DNA of 64,000 nt from Natranaerovirga pectinivora (GTDB lineage: Bacteria > Bacillota > Clostridia > Lachnospirales > DSM-24629), in assembly GCF_004342165.1 (NCBI RefSeq), contig NZ_SMAL01000004.1:1-64000 (forward strand), read 5' to 3'. Each line of letters starts with the position of its first letter. The first letter of the stretch is position 1. Positions 16,774 to 27,280 of this stretch are shown one piece after another. The notes under the pieces are model-generated. The model did no database searches, was not told the DNA's origin, and saw nothing but the letters and a program-made list of their open reading frames with translations. The position numbers and the translations under genes were made by a program.

Positions 16774-18094
16774 TATTTCTGGTTGGAAGGATGTCTTCTC
16801 CTTTACGTTAATACAAATGCTTAAGAACAAAGCATTTATAATTACTTTTGTTGTATTGGTTTTGTTCGCTTTAGCATCCACACCAATTTTAAATCTTATT
16901 ACACCTAGTGAACCTGATGATATAGATTCTCCTAACCCTGTACAAAAAATTTATGTTATTAATGAAACTAATTTAGTTGGTTTGGATTTTACTAATTTAT
17001 TAAATCATAAAACAATGGATCATATTGTAATTGAGATAATGGATGAATCCTATGAAACCATTACAAATAGAATTGAAGAAAATGAACAAGACTCTATTAT
17101 TTTAACCCTTAGTGAAACTGAGGAAGCTTATTTCTTAACCTTAGAAAAAGCCAGTACAGGGCCTGTTAAAAATTCTAGTATGCATCTGTTATCCATTGAA
17201 ATCAGGGAACAGTTTGAAACCCTTTTAATGACTCAATTAGGCATATCAAGGGAACAGCGTATTATAATGACTACGCCTATCGAAACAAAAGTAACTATGG
17301 TTGATTTTAATGGAACAGAAATGATATATGAGGATACTTCTATCTCTTTTAATGAGTATTGGTTTATCTATGGGGTACTCTTTCTTATACTAATGATAAA
17401 TATCTTTGCTAGTACTCAAATTGCAACTTCTATTGTAACTGAAAAATCTACTAGAGTCGTTGAATATTTGTTAATTTCTGTTAAACCTCTAGCCTTAATG
17501 GTTGGTAAAATAATAGCAATGTTAGTGGCTGTATTGTTACAGTTGATTTCTGTTTTTATTGTTGTCACTATTTCTAATAAAGTATTTGCAGGGAATGGTC
17601 AAAATCCCCTTACAGAATATTTACCTAGTGATATGTTTCAAAATTTGAATATTATTAATATTGTACTATGTATCATTGTCATCGCCTTAGGATTAATTTT
17701 TTATGGTGCTTTAGCCGGTGTAGCAGGTGCAACTGTTAGTAAACTTGATGAAGTAAATGAAGGCCTTACAGTATTTACTCTTATTAATCTAGTTGGGGCT
17801 TATATTGGATTAGGGGCAAGTGGTGTTTTAATGGGTAGTGGCATCAATACATTCGTAATATTTTCATTTTTGTTTCCATTATCTGCTCCTTTTATATTAC
17901 CAGGTTCTATCTTAGTGGGTAGAGCAAGTCTTCCTTTAGCTGCTGGCGCTATTGGATTACAAATATTATTTATTATTTTATTGTTCCTTTTTGTTGCTAG
18001 AGTTTATGAAACCCTTATACTTCACAGTGGCAACAAGGTTAAACTTAAGGAATTAATTAAACTTTCTAAGACTGTGTCAAAGGAGGATTTATAA
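16760..18094 (+). CDS. ABC-2 type exporter permease, first subunit
   Basis: This protein of about 444 residues has one TM near the N-terminus (about 25-45) and a large extracytoplasmic region. Five or so C-terminal TM helices include the conserved ITEKSTRVVEYLLISVKP-like segment (here VTEKSTRVVEYL) that contacts the ATPase. This is the NatB/YhaP-type layout. The ATG at 16760 overlaps the ATPase gene by 14 bases and follows AGGTGGGGG, indicating translational coupling. It probably pairs with the following homologous permease as a heterodimer. Confidence 0.85.
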   Translation: MKKSNISGWKDVFSFTLIQMLKNKAFIITFVVLVLFALASTPILNLITPSEPDDIDSPNPVQKIYVINETNLVGLDFTNLLNHKTMDHIVIEIMDESYETITNRIEENEQDSIILTLSETEEAYFLTLEKASTGPVKNSSMHLLSIEIREQFETLLMTQLGISREQRIIMTTPIETKVTMVDFNGTEMIYEDTSISFNEYWFIYGVLFLILMINIFASTQIATSIVTEKSTRVVEYLLISVKPLALMVGKIIAMLVAVLLQLISVFIVVTISNKVFAGNGQNPLTEYLPSDMFQNLNIINIVLCIIVIALGLIFYGALAGVAGATVSKLDEVNEGLTVFTLINLVGAYIGLGASGVLMGSGINTFVIFSFLFPLSAPFILPGSILVGRASLPLAAGAIGLQILFIILLFLFVARVYETLILHSGNKVKLKELIKLSKTVSKEDL

Positions 18095-18095
18095 T

Positions 18096-19481
18096 ATGAA
18101 AAATAATTTTAGAGGATGGACCTCCGTTTTTAATTTTACATTTAAGCAGTCTACGAAACTAGTCGGTTTTAGGGTTGTTACCACTCTTATTTCTGTGCTT
18201 ATATTATTAGGTCTTATACTTATGAACGTGTTAATGGCAAGGTCTGATGCTAAAACAGACCCATATGAGTATATGGATCCTTCTGAATATGTAATAGATG
18301 AAATAGAACGCTCCCCTATTAATACGGTTTACATTCTAGATAATAGTGGCTTAGAAGCTACTGATTTTAATGAGTTGCTAGAGGATATTACAGATAATCA
18401 ATTTGCACACACTGAATTTGTAACTGTAACAAATCAATCTAGAGATGAAGTGGTTCAAAGTGCTGCCCAACATTCCAACCAAACCATTGCAGTAATCATA
18501 TCTCTTAGTGATACAGGATATGAACTAGAGGCAATTGTACCCTATAATAGTTTAATTAGTACTTGGGAGGCAGAATCTTTCCTTTGGCCAATGTTATCTG
18601 CCTTTGATTATAATAAAATAATGCAAATGGGTTTAACAGATGATCAACTTAATGCTGCTCTTAAACCTATTGTTACATCTCACTTAGTTATAGGTGATGA
18701 AACAAATGAAATTGCTAATATGATTAAGGTAGTAGCTCCTATGTTTTTTGCTTTTGTACTATATATGATGTTAATCTTATATGGGCAAACTGTTAGTAAA
18801 TCTGTTTCTTCTGAAAAAGTATCAAAAATTATGGAAACTTTGTTATCCTCAGTACACCCATACGCTATAATAACAGGTAAAGTACTCGCAATTACTGGAA
18901 TGGCCATTCTTCAATTTTCTATTTGGATTGTATCGGCTATTGTAGGCTTATACGGTGGCAATGCTATTGCACAAGGGATTTATCCTGGTTTTGAAAATAC
19001 CGCTATAACAATAATCAACTTCTTTAGAGATAATATTGGTGAAACAGCATTTACATTACCGGCTTTTGTATTGGCCTTAGTATTTTTCTGTGTTGGATTT
19101 TTATTTTATTGTGTCCTTGCAGGCCTTACAGGGTGTATTGTTTCTAAACCAGAAGATGTTGCTTCAACACAATCCTTATTTGTTTTCCCTATCATTATTA
19201 GCTGGTTAGTAAGTTACTTAGCCCCAGGTATGGGTAATCAAACATTGATAGGCATTATACGGTATATACCTTTTACTTCACCATTTTCTGTTCCTGTTGA
19301 AATCTTAACAGGTTCTATAAGTTATATAGAAGGCATTATCTCTTTACTTGTTCTATCTCTATTCTCTTTGTTTGTTATTATGATTGCAGGGAGAATTTAC
19401 AAAGGCCTTGTATTATATTATGGTCAGAAACTAAGTTTTAAAATGTTTAAAGAAGTATTAATAACAAAAAGCAATCATTAA
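18096..19481 (+). CDS. ABC-2 type exporter permease, second subunit
   Basis: This 461-residue protein has the same layout as the preceding permease. It has an N-terminal TM, an extracytoplasmic domain to about residue 215, and a C-terminal membrane part with SSEKVSKIMETLLSSVHP as the cytoplasmic coupling segment. AAAGGAGG sits upstream of the ATG, one base after the previous stop codon. The pair probably arose by duplication. Confidence 0.85.
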   Translation: MKNNFRGWTSVFNFTFKQSTKLVGFRVVTTLISVLILLGLILMNVLMARSDAKTDPYEYMDPSEYVIDEIERSPINTVYILDNSGLEATDFNELLEDITDNQFAHTEFVTVTNQSRDEVVQSAAQHSNQTIAVIISLSDTGYELEAIVPYNSLISTWEAESFLWPMLSAFDYNKIMQMGLTDDQLNAALKPIVTSHLVIGDETNEIANMIKVVAPMFFAFVLYMMLILYGQTVSKSVSSEKVSKIMETLLSSVHPYAIITGKVLAITGMAILQFSIWIVSAIVGLYGGNAIAQGIYPGFENTAITIINFFRDNIGETAFTLPAFVLALVFFCVGFLFYCVLAGLTGCIVSKPEDVASTQSLFVFPIIISWLVSYLAPGMGNQTLIGIIRYIPFTSPFSVPVEILTGSISYIEGIISLLVLSLFSLFVIMIAGRIYKGLVLYYGQKLSFKMFKEVLITKSNH

Positions 19482-19489
19482 AAACATAC

Positions 19490-19536
19490 AAAAGAGATTG
19501 TAGTGAATGTATTCAACCATTCATTACAATCTCTTT
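19490..19536. terminator. Bidirectional intrinsic terminator
   Basis: A long stem is formed by AGAGATTGTAGTGAATG at 19493-19509 and CATTCATTACAATCTCT at 19518-19534, with A and T runs on either side. It serves the ABC operon and the convergent lyase gene. Confidence 0.85.
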
Positions 19537-19544
19537 TTCAAAAT

Positions 19545-20924
19545 CTAAACCATCCTATTAGGGTCTATTCCTTGACTAATCTCTGCTGTTAACATGCCTT
19601 TATCTTGTAGGATTTGTTTTAATGTTTTACTTTGTTCCTCTGCTTCCATACCTATCTGAGATGCCATATCATAACCTATTTTAGGACTTAAGCCAGTTAC
19701 TAGAGCAAGACTCTCCTCCATCCATCTTCTACACTTTTCTTCATTTGCCTCAATGCCACTGATACATTTTTTAGTGAGTATTTCTATTGCATTTGTAAAT
19801 ATTTCAAGAGCGTGAAGAAATGTATAGGCAATCATAGGCATCATAACATTAATCTCTAGTTGGCCTGCTGTTACCGCTGTAGCTATGGCTGTTTCGTAGC
19901 CAATGATTTGGCAACATACCATATGCGTCATTTCTAATATAGCAGGATTTATTTTTCCTGGCATAATGGTTGAACCAGGTTGCACAGGTGGCAGGGAAAT
20001 TTCTGCTAATCCAGTTCTAGGTCCAGAACTGAGCAAACGTAAATCGCTTGTTATTTTAATTAAATGGATCGCCAATTCTTTAAGGGTTAACATACAACGC
20101 ATAGGTTCATTCATATTTTGCATAAAGGTAAACATATTGTTAGGTTGACGAAATGGCAGACTTGTTCTCTTACTCACTTCTTCAATAATCTTAGGGATAT
20201 AGCCCGGTTGTAGATCTATAGATGTACCAATTGCATTACCCCCTAGACCAAGTTGGTACAATGCGTCTACATTTGCCATCAGTTCATCATAGATGGATTT
20301 AATAGTTCCTGCATATCCTGAGAATTCTTGTCCTAATCGAATTGGAATCCCATCGTGCAAATGTGTTCGCCCAGATTTTAATACTGGCATAAATTGATCC
20401 GCTTTTTTTTGAAGCTCTTGGTGCAATTGTGAGAGGGCTGGTAAAAACTTTTGATTTAATGTTTCTACTGCAGCAATATTTAAGGCTGAAGGAAAAGTAT
20501 CATTAGTTGACTGAGACATATTTACATCATCATTGGCATGGACTTGTGTACTGCCTCCTAATATCTCAGAGGCACGATGGGCTATGATTTCATTGGCATT
20601 CATATTCTGTGATGTCCCTGCCCCAGCTTGATACACATCCACAACAAAATCCTGATCCCATTTCCCATCAATGACTTCTTCTGATGCTTGTATAATTGCT
20701 TTTCCCAGTTCTGGTGACAGAGTCCCTAATTCAACATTAATGGTTGCTGCAGCAGCCTTTATAATGCCTTGAGCTCTAATAAATGAACGGGGTAATCGTA
20801 GTCCACTTATAGGAAAATTATCTAATGCTCTTTGAGTCTGAGCCCCATAATAGGCTGATGAAGGAACCATTACACTACCTAGCGTGTCTGTTTCTATTCT
20901 ATATTGATTGTTAGCATTCATCAT
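19545..20924 (-). CDS. fumC: Class II fumarase/aspartase-superfamily lyase, fumarase-like
   Basis: This 459-residue enzyme has the superfamily signature GSTIMPGKINP and a HANDDVNMSQSTNDTFPSA block. Its TNDTFPSALNIAA and GQEFSGY segments read more like class II fumarase than aspartase. It catalyses reversible hydration of fumarate, or ammonia addition if it is an aspartase. The sequence alone leaves some doubt, and the GQLEINVMMP segment is common to both. The start has AAGGAG, with two adjacent ATGs possible. It is a single gene with a terminator on its 3' side. Confidence 0.75.
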   Translation of the reverse strand: MMNANNQYRIETDTLGSVMVPSSAYYGAQTQRALDNFPISGLRLPRSFIRAQGIIKAAAATINVELGTLSPELGKAIIQASEEVIDGKWDQDFVVDVYQAGAGTSQNMNANEIIAHRASEILGGSTQVHANDDVNMSQSTNDTFPSALNIAAVETLNQKFLPALSQLHQELQKKADQFMPVLKSGRTHLHDGIPIRLGQEFSGYAGTIKSIYDELMANVDALYQLGLGGNAIGTSIDLQPGYIPKIIEEVSKRTSLPFRQPNNMFTFMQNMNEPMRCMLTLKELAIHLIKITSDLRLLSSGPRTGLAEISLPPVQPGSTIMPGKINPAILEMTHMVCCQIIGYETAIATAVTAGQLEINVMMPMIAYTFLHALEIFTNAIEILTKKCISGIEANEEKCRRWMEESLALVTGLSPKIGYDMASQIGMEAEEQSKTLKQILQDKGMLTAEISQGIDPNRMV

Positions 20925-21020
20925 CTCATCTCCTTATATACTATTTTTTGTATGCCTTCTTATCTTTAGTATACCCATTGCATTTACTAGTAAACTTTCA
21001 TTTCTTGATTTTGAAAGCGT

Positions 21021-21062
21021 AAAAAGGGATACTTTGTATATCATACAAAATATCCCTTTTCT
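21021..21062. terminator. Intrinsic terminator after the LtaS-like gene
   Basis: AAAAGGGATA.TTTGTATA pairs with TACAAAATATCCCTTTT, with T runs on both strands. It lies just past the 3' end of the LtaS-like gene, upstream of the lyase gene. Confidence 0.75.
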
Positions 21063-21085
21063 TCTATACTATTCGTTTTTTTCTT

Positions 21086-23077
21086 CTAGTAATCATTGTA
21101 CCAATTAGGTGTCTGACTCATAACTCTCCTATCATCACTAACTTGTGCTACAAAAACATTACTGCCATAACCGAGGAATTCATTTTCAACCATCAATGTG
21201 CTCTCATCGATGAATCGTGTTTGTTTTGGTCTATTGTTAATATATACAACACTCCAAGGGGTAAATCCTACACCACTTATTCTAATATTATCTTTTTCTT
21301 GACGCGCATTCCTAATCTTAATATCCGTGACACCCATTTGCATATCAATAATCTCATAAGGATTTATACCATTAAACACGTATTGATTGCCGTATAACAT
21401 ATCATATTGTAGCATTAAAAGTTTATCCTCATAATCTTCTTCATTATTATAGGCCTGATGCAATTTTGTTAATGTGCCATTATTGATGCCAAGGAGCTCC
21501 AACACATAGGCGCTTAACTGGTATGTTGTTAGATCTTGATTTATACTTTCTATTGGAAAGTTACTCCAAATAACATACTCTGTTTCAAATAGATCTCCAT
21601 TGACTAAGTCATCATCTGTAATAGACAAACTTGGTAAATGATCTCCGAATATTACTACTACTACAGGTTCATCATAATGAGATAATTCTTCCGTAAGGTT
21701 TCCAAGAAATTGATCTACCTCATAAATTTGATTGATAAAGTATTCATACGGTATGACTTCAATATCATTTTTACTTCCTGTTACTTTTATTTTTTGATTG
21801 CTATCCACCTCTACCCTTGGGTATTTGCCATGGGCTTGGACAGAGATAGCATAAACAAAATCTTTAGTATCCGTAGATTCCATAGCTTTAATAATCTCAG
21901 TTGTTAGGATATCATCCTTCGCCCAACCAATAGGAGAATACTCAACATTACTCATGTATTCAATTGGAATAAAGGTATCAAACCCTAAATTAGGAAATAC
22001 TGTATGTCTGTTATAAAATGTAGCGGTATTATTATGTATGGCATGACTTTTATATCCCAGTTCACTTAGATTGTAGGCGATGGTCTCTGCCGTTGACGAA
22101 GTAAGTATTGTTTTATAAGGGTATTCTCCTAAACCAAAGTAACTTAGATTCATCCCTGTTAACACTTCAAATTCTGTATTTGCTGTACCAGCTCCTATGG
22201 ATGGTACTTTAAGAAATCCTGAAGGAAAATCTTCTTTTAGTTGAGTAAAATAGGGTACTGGGTTTTCTGATAATTCTAACCCTTTTATGTGGTTCACATC
22301 AAAAAAACTTTCAAGTTGTACCATCACTATATTAGGCCTTCTTTGAGGCGTGTTGCTGTCTTCTATATTAAGTACTGATACTATTTCATCAATGTTTTCT
22401 TCTGAATAGTTTTCAGGTCTACCAATACCTCTATCTATTAAACTTGTAGAAAAACAATAAGCAAATCCATATTCGTTATATGCATCAACTAAATTTCTAA
22501 AAACCCTTGCTGATGATATTTCTGAAACTGAAAAAATTAATATTAAGGTTGAACTAACACAGATAAATGTTTTGTAATAGGGCACTCTATTTTTAGGCAA
22601 TTTATTCCAAGCCATGACCAATCCCATAATAGACATTATCAATATTCCTAAAATCATCATAATTTGAATGGTATTTAAATAAATATCAATAATACCAAAT
22701 ACTGATTTAAGAATATAAAAATCACTGGCTGAGAGTGGTATTGTTCTATAGCTTAATAAAACAAAATTAGCTATTCCAAAAGCTATCCAAATAGTAGATA
22801 TTAAAATAAGAAAAAAGTGTCTTCTAATGAATAACAATGAAAGTGAAAGTGTAATAAGTATTATTAGTGTATTATAAAGAAATATGTAAGGCCTAGTAAC
22901 AATGTAGTCTATTGTTCCAAAGATAGAATGTCTTATGGAAACTTCTAAAAAAACATTTAACACTGTTGCTATAATCATTAATTGTATAATAGGATTAAAG
23001 TAACCTTTTCCACTTTTATTATATGTTGTATTGTTAATCTTTTTTAATAAATCAAATCCATCGTATTTCTTTAACAT
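21086..23077 (-). CDS. LtaS-like phosphoglycerol transferase/sulfatase-family membrane enzyme
   Basis: This 663-residue protein has about five N-terminal TM helices up to residue 185. A large extracellular alkaline-phosphatase-fold domain follows. The first metal-site block is NIVMVQLESFFD, and the catalytic Thr is in GAGTANTEFEVLTG. Later blocks are SVQAHGKYP and FGDHLPS. These match lipoteichoic acid synthases and related phosphoglycerol transferases acting on the outer face of the membrane. A C-terminal region of roughly 100 residues extends past the enzyme domain, longer than in typical LtaS, with an Ig-like strand pattern. The start region has only a weak GGGATG site. Confidence 0.82.
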   Translation of the reverse strand: MLKKYDGFDLLKKINNTTYNKSGKGYFNPIIQLMIIATVLNVFLEVSIRHSIFGTIDYIVTRPYIFLYNTLIILITLSLSLLFIRRHFFLILISTIWIAFGIANFVLLSYRTIPLSASDFYILKSVFGIIDIYLNTIQIMMILGILIMSIMGLVMAWNKLPKNRVPYYKTFICVSSTLILIFSVSEISSARVFRNLVDAYNEYGFAYCFSTSLIDRGIGRPENYSEENIDEIVSVLNIEDSNTPQRRPNIVMVQLESFFDVNHIKGLELSENPVPYFTQLKEDFPSGFLKVPSIGAGTANTEFEVLTGMNLSYFGLGEYPYKTILTSSTAETIAYNLSELGYKSHAIHNNTATFYNRHTVFPNLGFDTFIPIEYMSNVEYSPIGWAKDDILTTEIIKAMESTDTKDFVYAISVQAHGKYPRVEVDSNQKIKVTGSKNDIEVIPYEYFINQIYEVDQFLGNLTEELSHYDEPVVVVIFGDHLPSLSITDDDLVNGDLFETEYVIWSNFPIESINQDLTTYQLSAYVLELLGINNGTLTKLHQAYNNEEDYEDKLLMLQYDMLYGNQYVFNGINPYEIIDMQMGVTDIKIRNARQEKDNIRISGVGFTPWSVVYINNRPKQTRFIDESTLMVENEFLGYGSNVFVAQVSDDRRVMSQTPNWYNDY

Positions 23078-23237
23078 ATGTCATCCCAAACCAACTTTCT
23101 ATATATATAGTCATTCATTTTTTTATTACATATAATCTTATAATAAACATGTAAATAATATGCCTCTTAACAAAAGCCATTACAACTTATTATTATATCA
23201 AATTTTACAATGTTTGACTAATATTTTCTCTAAAAAA

Positions 23238-23272
23238 TCAAAAGATAATAAGCAAAACTTATTATCTTTTTA
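23238..23272. terminator. Intrinsic terminator overlapping the MFS stop codon
   Basis: AAAAGATAATAAG and CTTATTATCTTTT form a perfect 13-bp stem with a 5-base loop. The TAA of the transporter gene is part of the stem. Confidence 0.75.
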
Positions 23273-24488
23273 TGTTTCTAGCATTCCTCTTTATAAATGC
23301 AATAACGCCAATACTCATCACAAAAGTCAATATCAATATTTTGTAAAGGCTTACATTGATATCAATTAAATACCCATATATTAATTGCCCAGGTGCAACA
23401 CTGGCCGTTGCTATGGCAGTAGAAAAAGCACTGACTTTACCAAGCATATCTCCCTCTACTTCATTCTGAATATAAGTTAAAGAAATGATATTGGATAACG
23501 CCAAAGAAAACATAATGCCAAATCCGCCTATAGCGTATAGTCCAATAATTAAAAATAAATTCCCACCACTTAAATATGTAGATACCACCATAGTTATAAT
23601 GGCCAGTACCATAGGGTACATTGTTTTATGTATTATACGCATTTTAAAATGCTTTGGTTTTAATGTAATCAATAAACCCCCTATGATCATACCTAGAACA
23701 AATGTACCTTCTACAAAGCCATATATGGTAGATGACACATTTAATTGTACTTTAATAAAATAGGGAGATACAATACTAAGTATTGGTACTACGAAAATAT
23801 TTGTTAACCCGTAGGAAATGATGATGCCTAATACCACTTGCTTCTTTTCTTTAAGATATATAAAACTTCTTTTCATTTCCTTAATCGATTTTACAAGGGG
23901 ATTTTTCAGTTTTTCCTTAATTTCTAGATCAGGGATATGTAAAAACAACTCTAAAACTGCTGCTAGAAAAAAACTAAAACCATTTACAATGACAATTATT
24001 TTTATGTCTACAAAACTATACAATAATCCTGCACATATAGGTCCAATCAGATTGACAATAGAGCCAACTTGTTGAATAATGCCATTGGCTGAAGCCAGTT
24101 TTTCTTTTTCAACAATCTGTGGAATACAAGCTGTAACTGATGGGTTATATAAGGTATATACGATTGACAATATAAACATAACGCTTCCTACAATGATGGT
24201 ATTGTCTTTTCCATTAAACAAGATGATGGCATATAGCCCTATTAAAGCTGTACTAAATAAATCCAAATAAAGCATTATTTTTTTTCTGTTTATTGTGTCT
24301 GCTAATAGCCCTGCAATAGGGGCGAACAATATATATGGAATCGTAGAAAAGGCTAATATTCTTGAAAAAACAGCCGCACTACCTGTTAAATCTAAGATAT
24401 ACAAAGACATACAAAATCTTTGAATGGCATTCCCAAACAAGGAAATAATTTGCCCAGTGACCACGATTAGAAAATTTTTATTTTTCAT
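23262..24488 (-). CDS. MFS transporter
   Basis: This protein of about 408 residues has twelve predicted TM helices. The layout resembles the enterobactin exporter/macrolide efflux branch (ADTINRKKIMLYLD between TM2 and TM3). The ATG at 24488 is preferred because AGGGGGTCC precedes it; it overlaps the end of the ABC ATPase gene. Being the last gene of the iron-uptake operon, it could export a siderophore or siderophore fragment, which is inference from context. Confidence 0.8.
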   Translation of the reverse strand: MKNKNFLIVVTGQIISLFGNAIQRFCMSLYILDLTGSAAVFSRILAFSTIPYILFAPIAGLLADTINRKKIMLYLDLFSTALIGLYAIILFNGKDNTIIVGSVMFILSIVYTLYNPSVTACIPQIVEKEKLASANGIIQQVGSIVNLIGPICAGLLYSFVDIKIIVIVNGFSFFLAAVLELFLHIPDLEIKEKLKNPLVKSIKEMKRSFIYLKEKKQVVLGIIISYGLTNIFVVPILSIVSPYFIKVQLNVSSTIYGFVEGTFVLGMIIGGLLITLKPKHFKMRIIHKTMYPMVLAIITMVVSTYLSGGNLFLIIGLYAIGGFGIMFSLALSNIISLTYIQNEVEGDMLGKVSAFSTAIATASVAPGQLIYGYLIDINVSLYKILILTFVMSIGVIAFIKRNARNIKR

Positions 24489-25278
24489 TGGACCCCCTAA
24501 TAAGCTCAAAATCTACGCATATTGGGTACTTTTTATTTTCACTTAATTGTAACTTTACATCAATGCCATAAATGTCTTTTAAAGTATCTTTTGTAATGGC
24601 TTCTTTAGGATTACCCTTACAAATGATTTTGCCGTTTTTAAGGCCGATAATATGACTTGCAAATCGACAGGCATTGTTTAATTCATGGAGTACCATTACT
24701 ATGGTGATGTGTTTTTCTTTGTTTAATTTTTCAAGGACTTGAAGGACTTCTAATTGATAGGACATATCCAAGTAGGTTGTTGGTTCATCTAGCATAATGA
24801 TATCTGTTTCTTGTGCCAGTGTCATAGCAATCCAAGCTCTTTGTCTTTGACCACCAGATAAACTTTCTATTGCTCTATCTGAAAAATCTTTTAGACCTGT
24901 TTCTTCTATAGCCCAATCTATAATTTCTTTGTCATGGACGTTTAAACCGCCAATCATTTTCTGATGTGGGAACCTACCATAAGCAACCAGCTCTTTTACA
25001 GTAATCCCAGATGGACAGATGGGTCCCTGAGGTAAAAAAGCTACTTGTGTTGCAATGGTTTTTTCTTTTTGTTTTTTTATATTTTTTCCATTGATAAAAA
25101 TTTCTCCACTTTTTGGTTTTACAACCCTAGCGATGCTTTTAAGCAAAGTAGATTTGCCACACCCATTCGCCCCTATAATAATACTAATTTGACCCTTAGG
25201 GATGGAAAGATTCATATTCTCTATAATCATATTGTCTTCATAAGCTACTGATAGATTTTGTACACTAATTGCTTCCAT
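24478..25278 (-). CDS. Iron-siderophore ABC transporter ATP-binding protein
   Basis: This 266-residue FecE/FhuC-type ATPase has Walker A GANGCGKST, signature LSGGQRQRAW, Walker B IIMLDEPTTYLD and H-loop VLHELNNA. It powers import by the two permeases encoded just upstream. The gene starts four bases after the FecD-like gene ends and overlaps the MFS gene. The order is binding protein, permease, permease, ATPase, MFS. Confidence 0.9.
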   Translation of the reverse strand: MEAISVQNLSVAYEDNMIIENMNLSIPKGQISIIIGANGCGKSTLLKSIARVVKPKSGEIFINGKNIKKQKEKTIATQVAFLPQGPICPSGITVKELVAYGRFPHQKMIGGLNVHDKEIIDWAIEETGLKDFSDRAIESLSGGQRQRAWIAMTLAQETDIIMLDEPTTYLDMSYQLEVLQVLEKLNKEKHITIVMVLHELNNACRFASHIIGLKNGKIICKGNPKEAITKDTLKDIYGIDVKLQLSENKKYPICVDFELIRGSNEK

Positions 25279-25281
25279 ATA

Positions 25282-26286
25282 CTACTCCTTCATCATTAAA
25301 TAAATAAAATATGGCACGCCAAATATTGAAATTGCAATCCCTACAGGTATTTCGATTGGTGAAAACAAATTTCTTGACACTGCATCTGCAAGTAAAATAA
25401 TCACCATACTAACCATTCCAGATATTACTAAATATTGCTTATGATATGGCCCTACTAATCTTCTAGCAATATGGGGTGAGATCAATCCGATAAAAGCCAC
25501 ATTTCCCGCAAAAGCAGTGGCACTTCCAGCAAGTATAACGGCGTAAACCAAGAATTTTTTTCGCTCTTTATTCAAGTTTAGCCCTAGAGAAATAGCGTGT
25601 TCATCTGATAAATTAAGAACATCTAATTTCTTATAATTTAATACAACTAGGATAACCATCAAAAAAACCAATGGCAGAATTATTTTTACATAGTTCCAGC
25701 CAGCCCCCCAAAGGCTTCCTGATGTCCAGATTAACACTCTATTATAATCACCAACACCACCTCTAAATGTAAAGAAAGTGATAAAAGCATTAAGGCCTGC
25801 ATTTAATCCAATCCCTATAAGCAACAACCGTATAGGTTTAATACCATTTCTACTAGATAGAAGATAAATGCCTATAGCCGAAATCCCTGCTCCAATAATA
25901 GCCATAAAGGGCAAGACATAAATGGATAATGGCCCTAGAGCATTATAATAATTAACACTACTAAATGATATAAAGATCACTGCTGCCACTGCCGCTCCTG
26001 CATTTATTCCAATGATACTTGAATCGGCTAAATCATTTTTAGTGATGGTTTGTAATAAAGCTCCTGCTGTAGATAAGGCGATCCCTATAGCAATTCCTAC
26101 TAGCATTCTTGGCAATCTTATATCAAATATGGCTGTATTTTGAAGTCGTGTCCCTTGTCCTAAAAAAGTCTTAATAATATCTAAAGGCCCAATCTTGTAA
26201 GATCCCCAAGACAAATAAGTTATAAAAGAGACTAATAATAAAAGCAATAAAAGAACTAGGGTTAATTTAAATTTATTTCTTTTCAT
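25282..26286 (-). CDS. Iron-siderophore ABC permease (FecD-like)
   Basis: A FecCD-family permease of about 334 residues with roughly ten TM helices. It shows family blocks TITKNDLADSSIIGINAGA and GFIGLISPHIAR (here AFIGLISPHIARRL). The ATG at 26286 has GGGAGAGAGG upstream and follows the previous stop by one base; an upstream in-frame ATG would overlap the neighbour. It works as a heterodimer with the next permease. Confidence 0.88.
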   Translation of the reverse strand: MKRNKFKLTLVLLLLLLLVSFITYLSWGSYKIGPLDIIKTFLGQGTRLQNTAIFDIRLPRMLVGIAIGIALSTAGALLQTITKNDLADSSIIGINAGAAVAAVIFISFSSVNYYNALGPLSIYVLPFMAIIGAGISAIGIYLLSSRNGIKPIRLLLIGIGLNAGLNAFITFFTFRGGVGDYNRVLIWTSGSLWGAGWNYVKIILPLVFLMVILVVLNYKKLDVLNLSDEHAISLGLNLNKERKKFLVYAVILAGSATAFAGNVAFIGLISPHIARRLVGPYHKQYLVISGMVSMVIILLADAVSRNLFSPIEIPVGIAISIFGVPYFIYLMMKE

Positions 26287-26287
26287 A

Positions 26288-27280
26288 TTAGCCTCTCTCC
26301 CTTCTAGCCAAGATGATAAAGAATGGTACACCTATTAATGCGGTAAATATACCAATTGGTGTTTCATATGGACTATAAACCATTCTTGCTGCTATATCTG
26401 AATAGATTAGAAGAATAGCACCTAATAAAAAAGAAAAAGGTATATTGATTCTATAATCTTCACCAAACAACTTTCTGATGATTTGTGGCACAATGAGACC
26501 TACAAATCCTATGTTTCTACCAACGGCAACGGCAGCTGCACACATTGGAATCATAAGAAATAATGTGATTAACCTAGTACGTTCAGGTTTTTCTCCAAGA
26601 CCTATTGCCACATCGTCCCCTAAACTAAGAATATTAATCTTTTTGGATAAGTAAATTGCCATACACAAACCAAATATGCCAACAACTGCAACAAGGTTAA
26701 AGTCTGACCAAGTGGCATTTCGAAAACCTCCTGCAACCCAAAAAGCAATAAGATGAGATTTATTAGATAATAATCCGATTATGGTTGTTAAAGAGATAAA
26801 GAAAGTACTTAAAGCAGTTCCAGCTAAAAGTATTTTCGTCATAGAATTTCTTTTTGTTTTCATTGATAAAAAACCTATAACAATCATGCCACTAAAAACA
26901 GCACCTATTAATGCTGCCATCATAACATTTCTTGTATTTATTGTTATCCCTATTGCATAAAAAATAGCTATAACCAAAGTAGCTCCCTGGCTAACGCCAA
27001 GGAGTGTTGGTTCTGCTATTGGATTTCTTGTAACACCTTGAATCATTGCACCTGTAACACCAAGAATACCACCTGTGAACAAAGCACTAAGAACTCTTGG
27101 AATACGTACATCTCTTATTAACATAAGATCAAGGGTTTCACTATAATTAAAAATACTATTCCATATTTGAGTTATGCCAATAGGCGTTGCTCCTAAGCTT
27201 AAACTTAGGAATAGACCTACTAATAATATGGATACACTCAAACCTAAAAAAAGAATTATGTTTTTATTATTTTGTCTCAT
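26288..27280 (-). CDS. Iron-siderophore ABC permease (FecC-like)
   Basis: This 330-residue FecCD-family permease has the blocks GVTRNPIAEPTLLGVSQGA and GFVGLIVPQIIR, which contact the ATPase. It overlaps the binding protein gene by 14 bases, so translation is probably coupled. It forms the membrane channel together with the FecD-like subunit. Confidence 0.88.
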   Translation of the reverse strand: MRQNNKNIILFLGLSVSILLVGLFLSLSLGATPIGITQIWNSIFNYSETLDLMLIRDVRIPRVLSALFTGGILGVTGAMIQGVTRNPIAEPTLLGVSQGATLVIAIFYAIGITINTRNVMMAALIGAVFSGMIVIGFLSMKTKRNSMTKILLAGTALSTFFISLTTIIGLLSNKSHLIAFWVAGGFRNATWSDFNLVAVVGIFGLCMAIYLSKKINILSLGDDVAIGLGEKPERTRLITLFLMIPMCAAAVAVGRNIGFVGLIVPQIIRKLFGEDYRINIPFSFLLGAILLIYSDIAARMVYSPYETPIGIFTALIGVPFFIILARRERG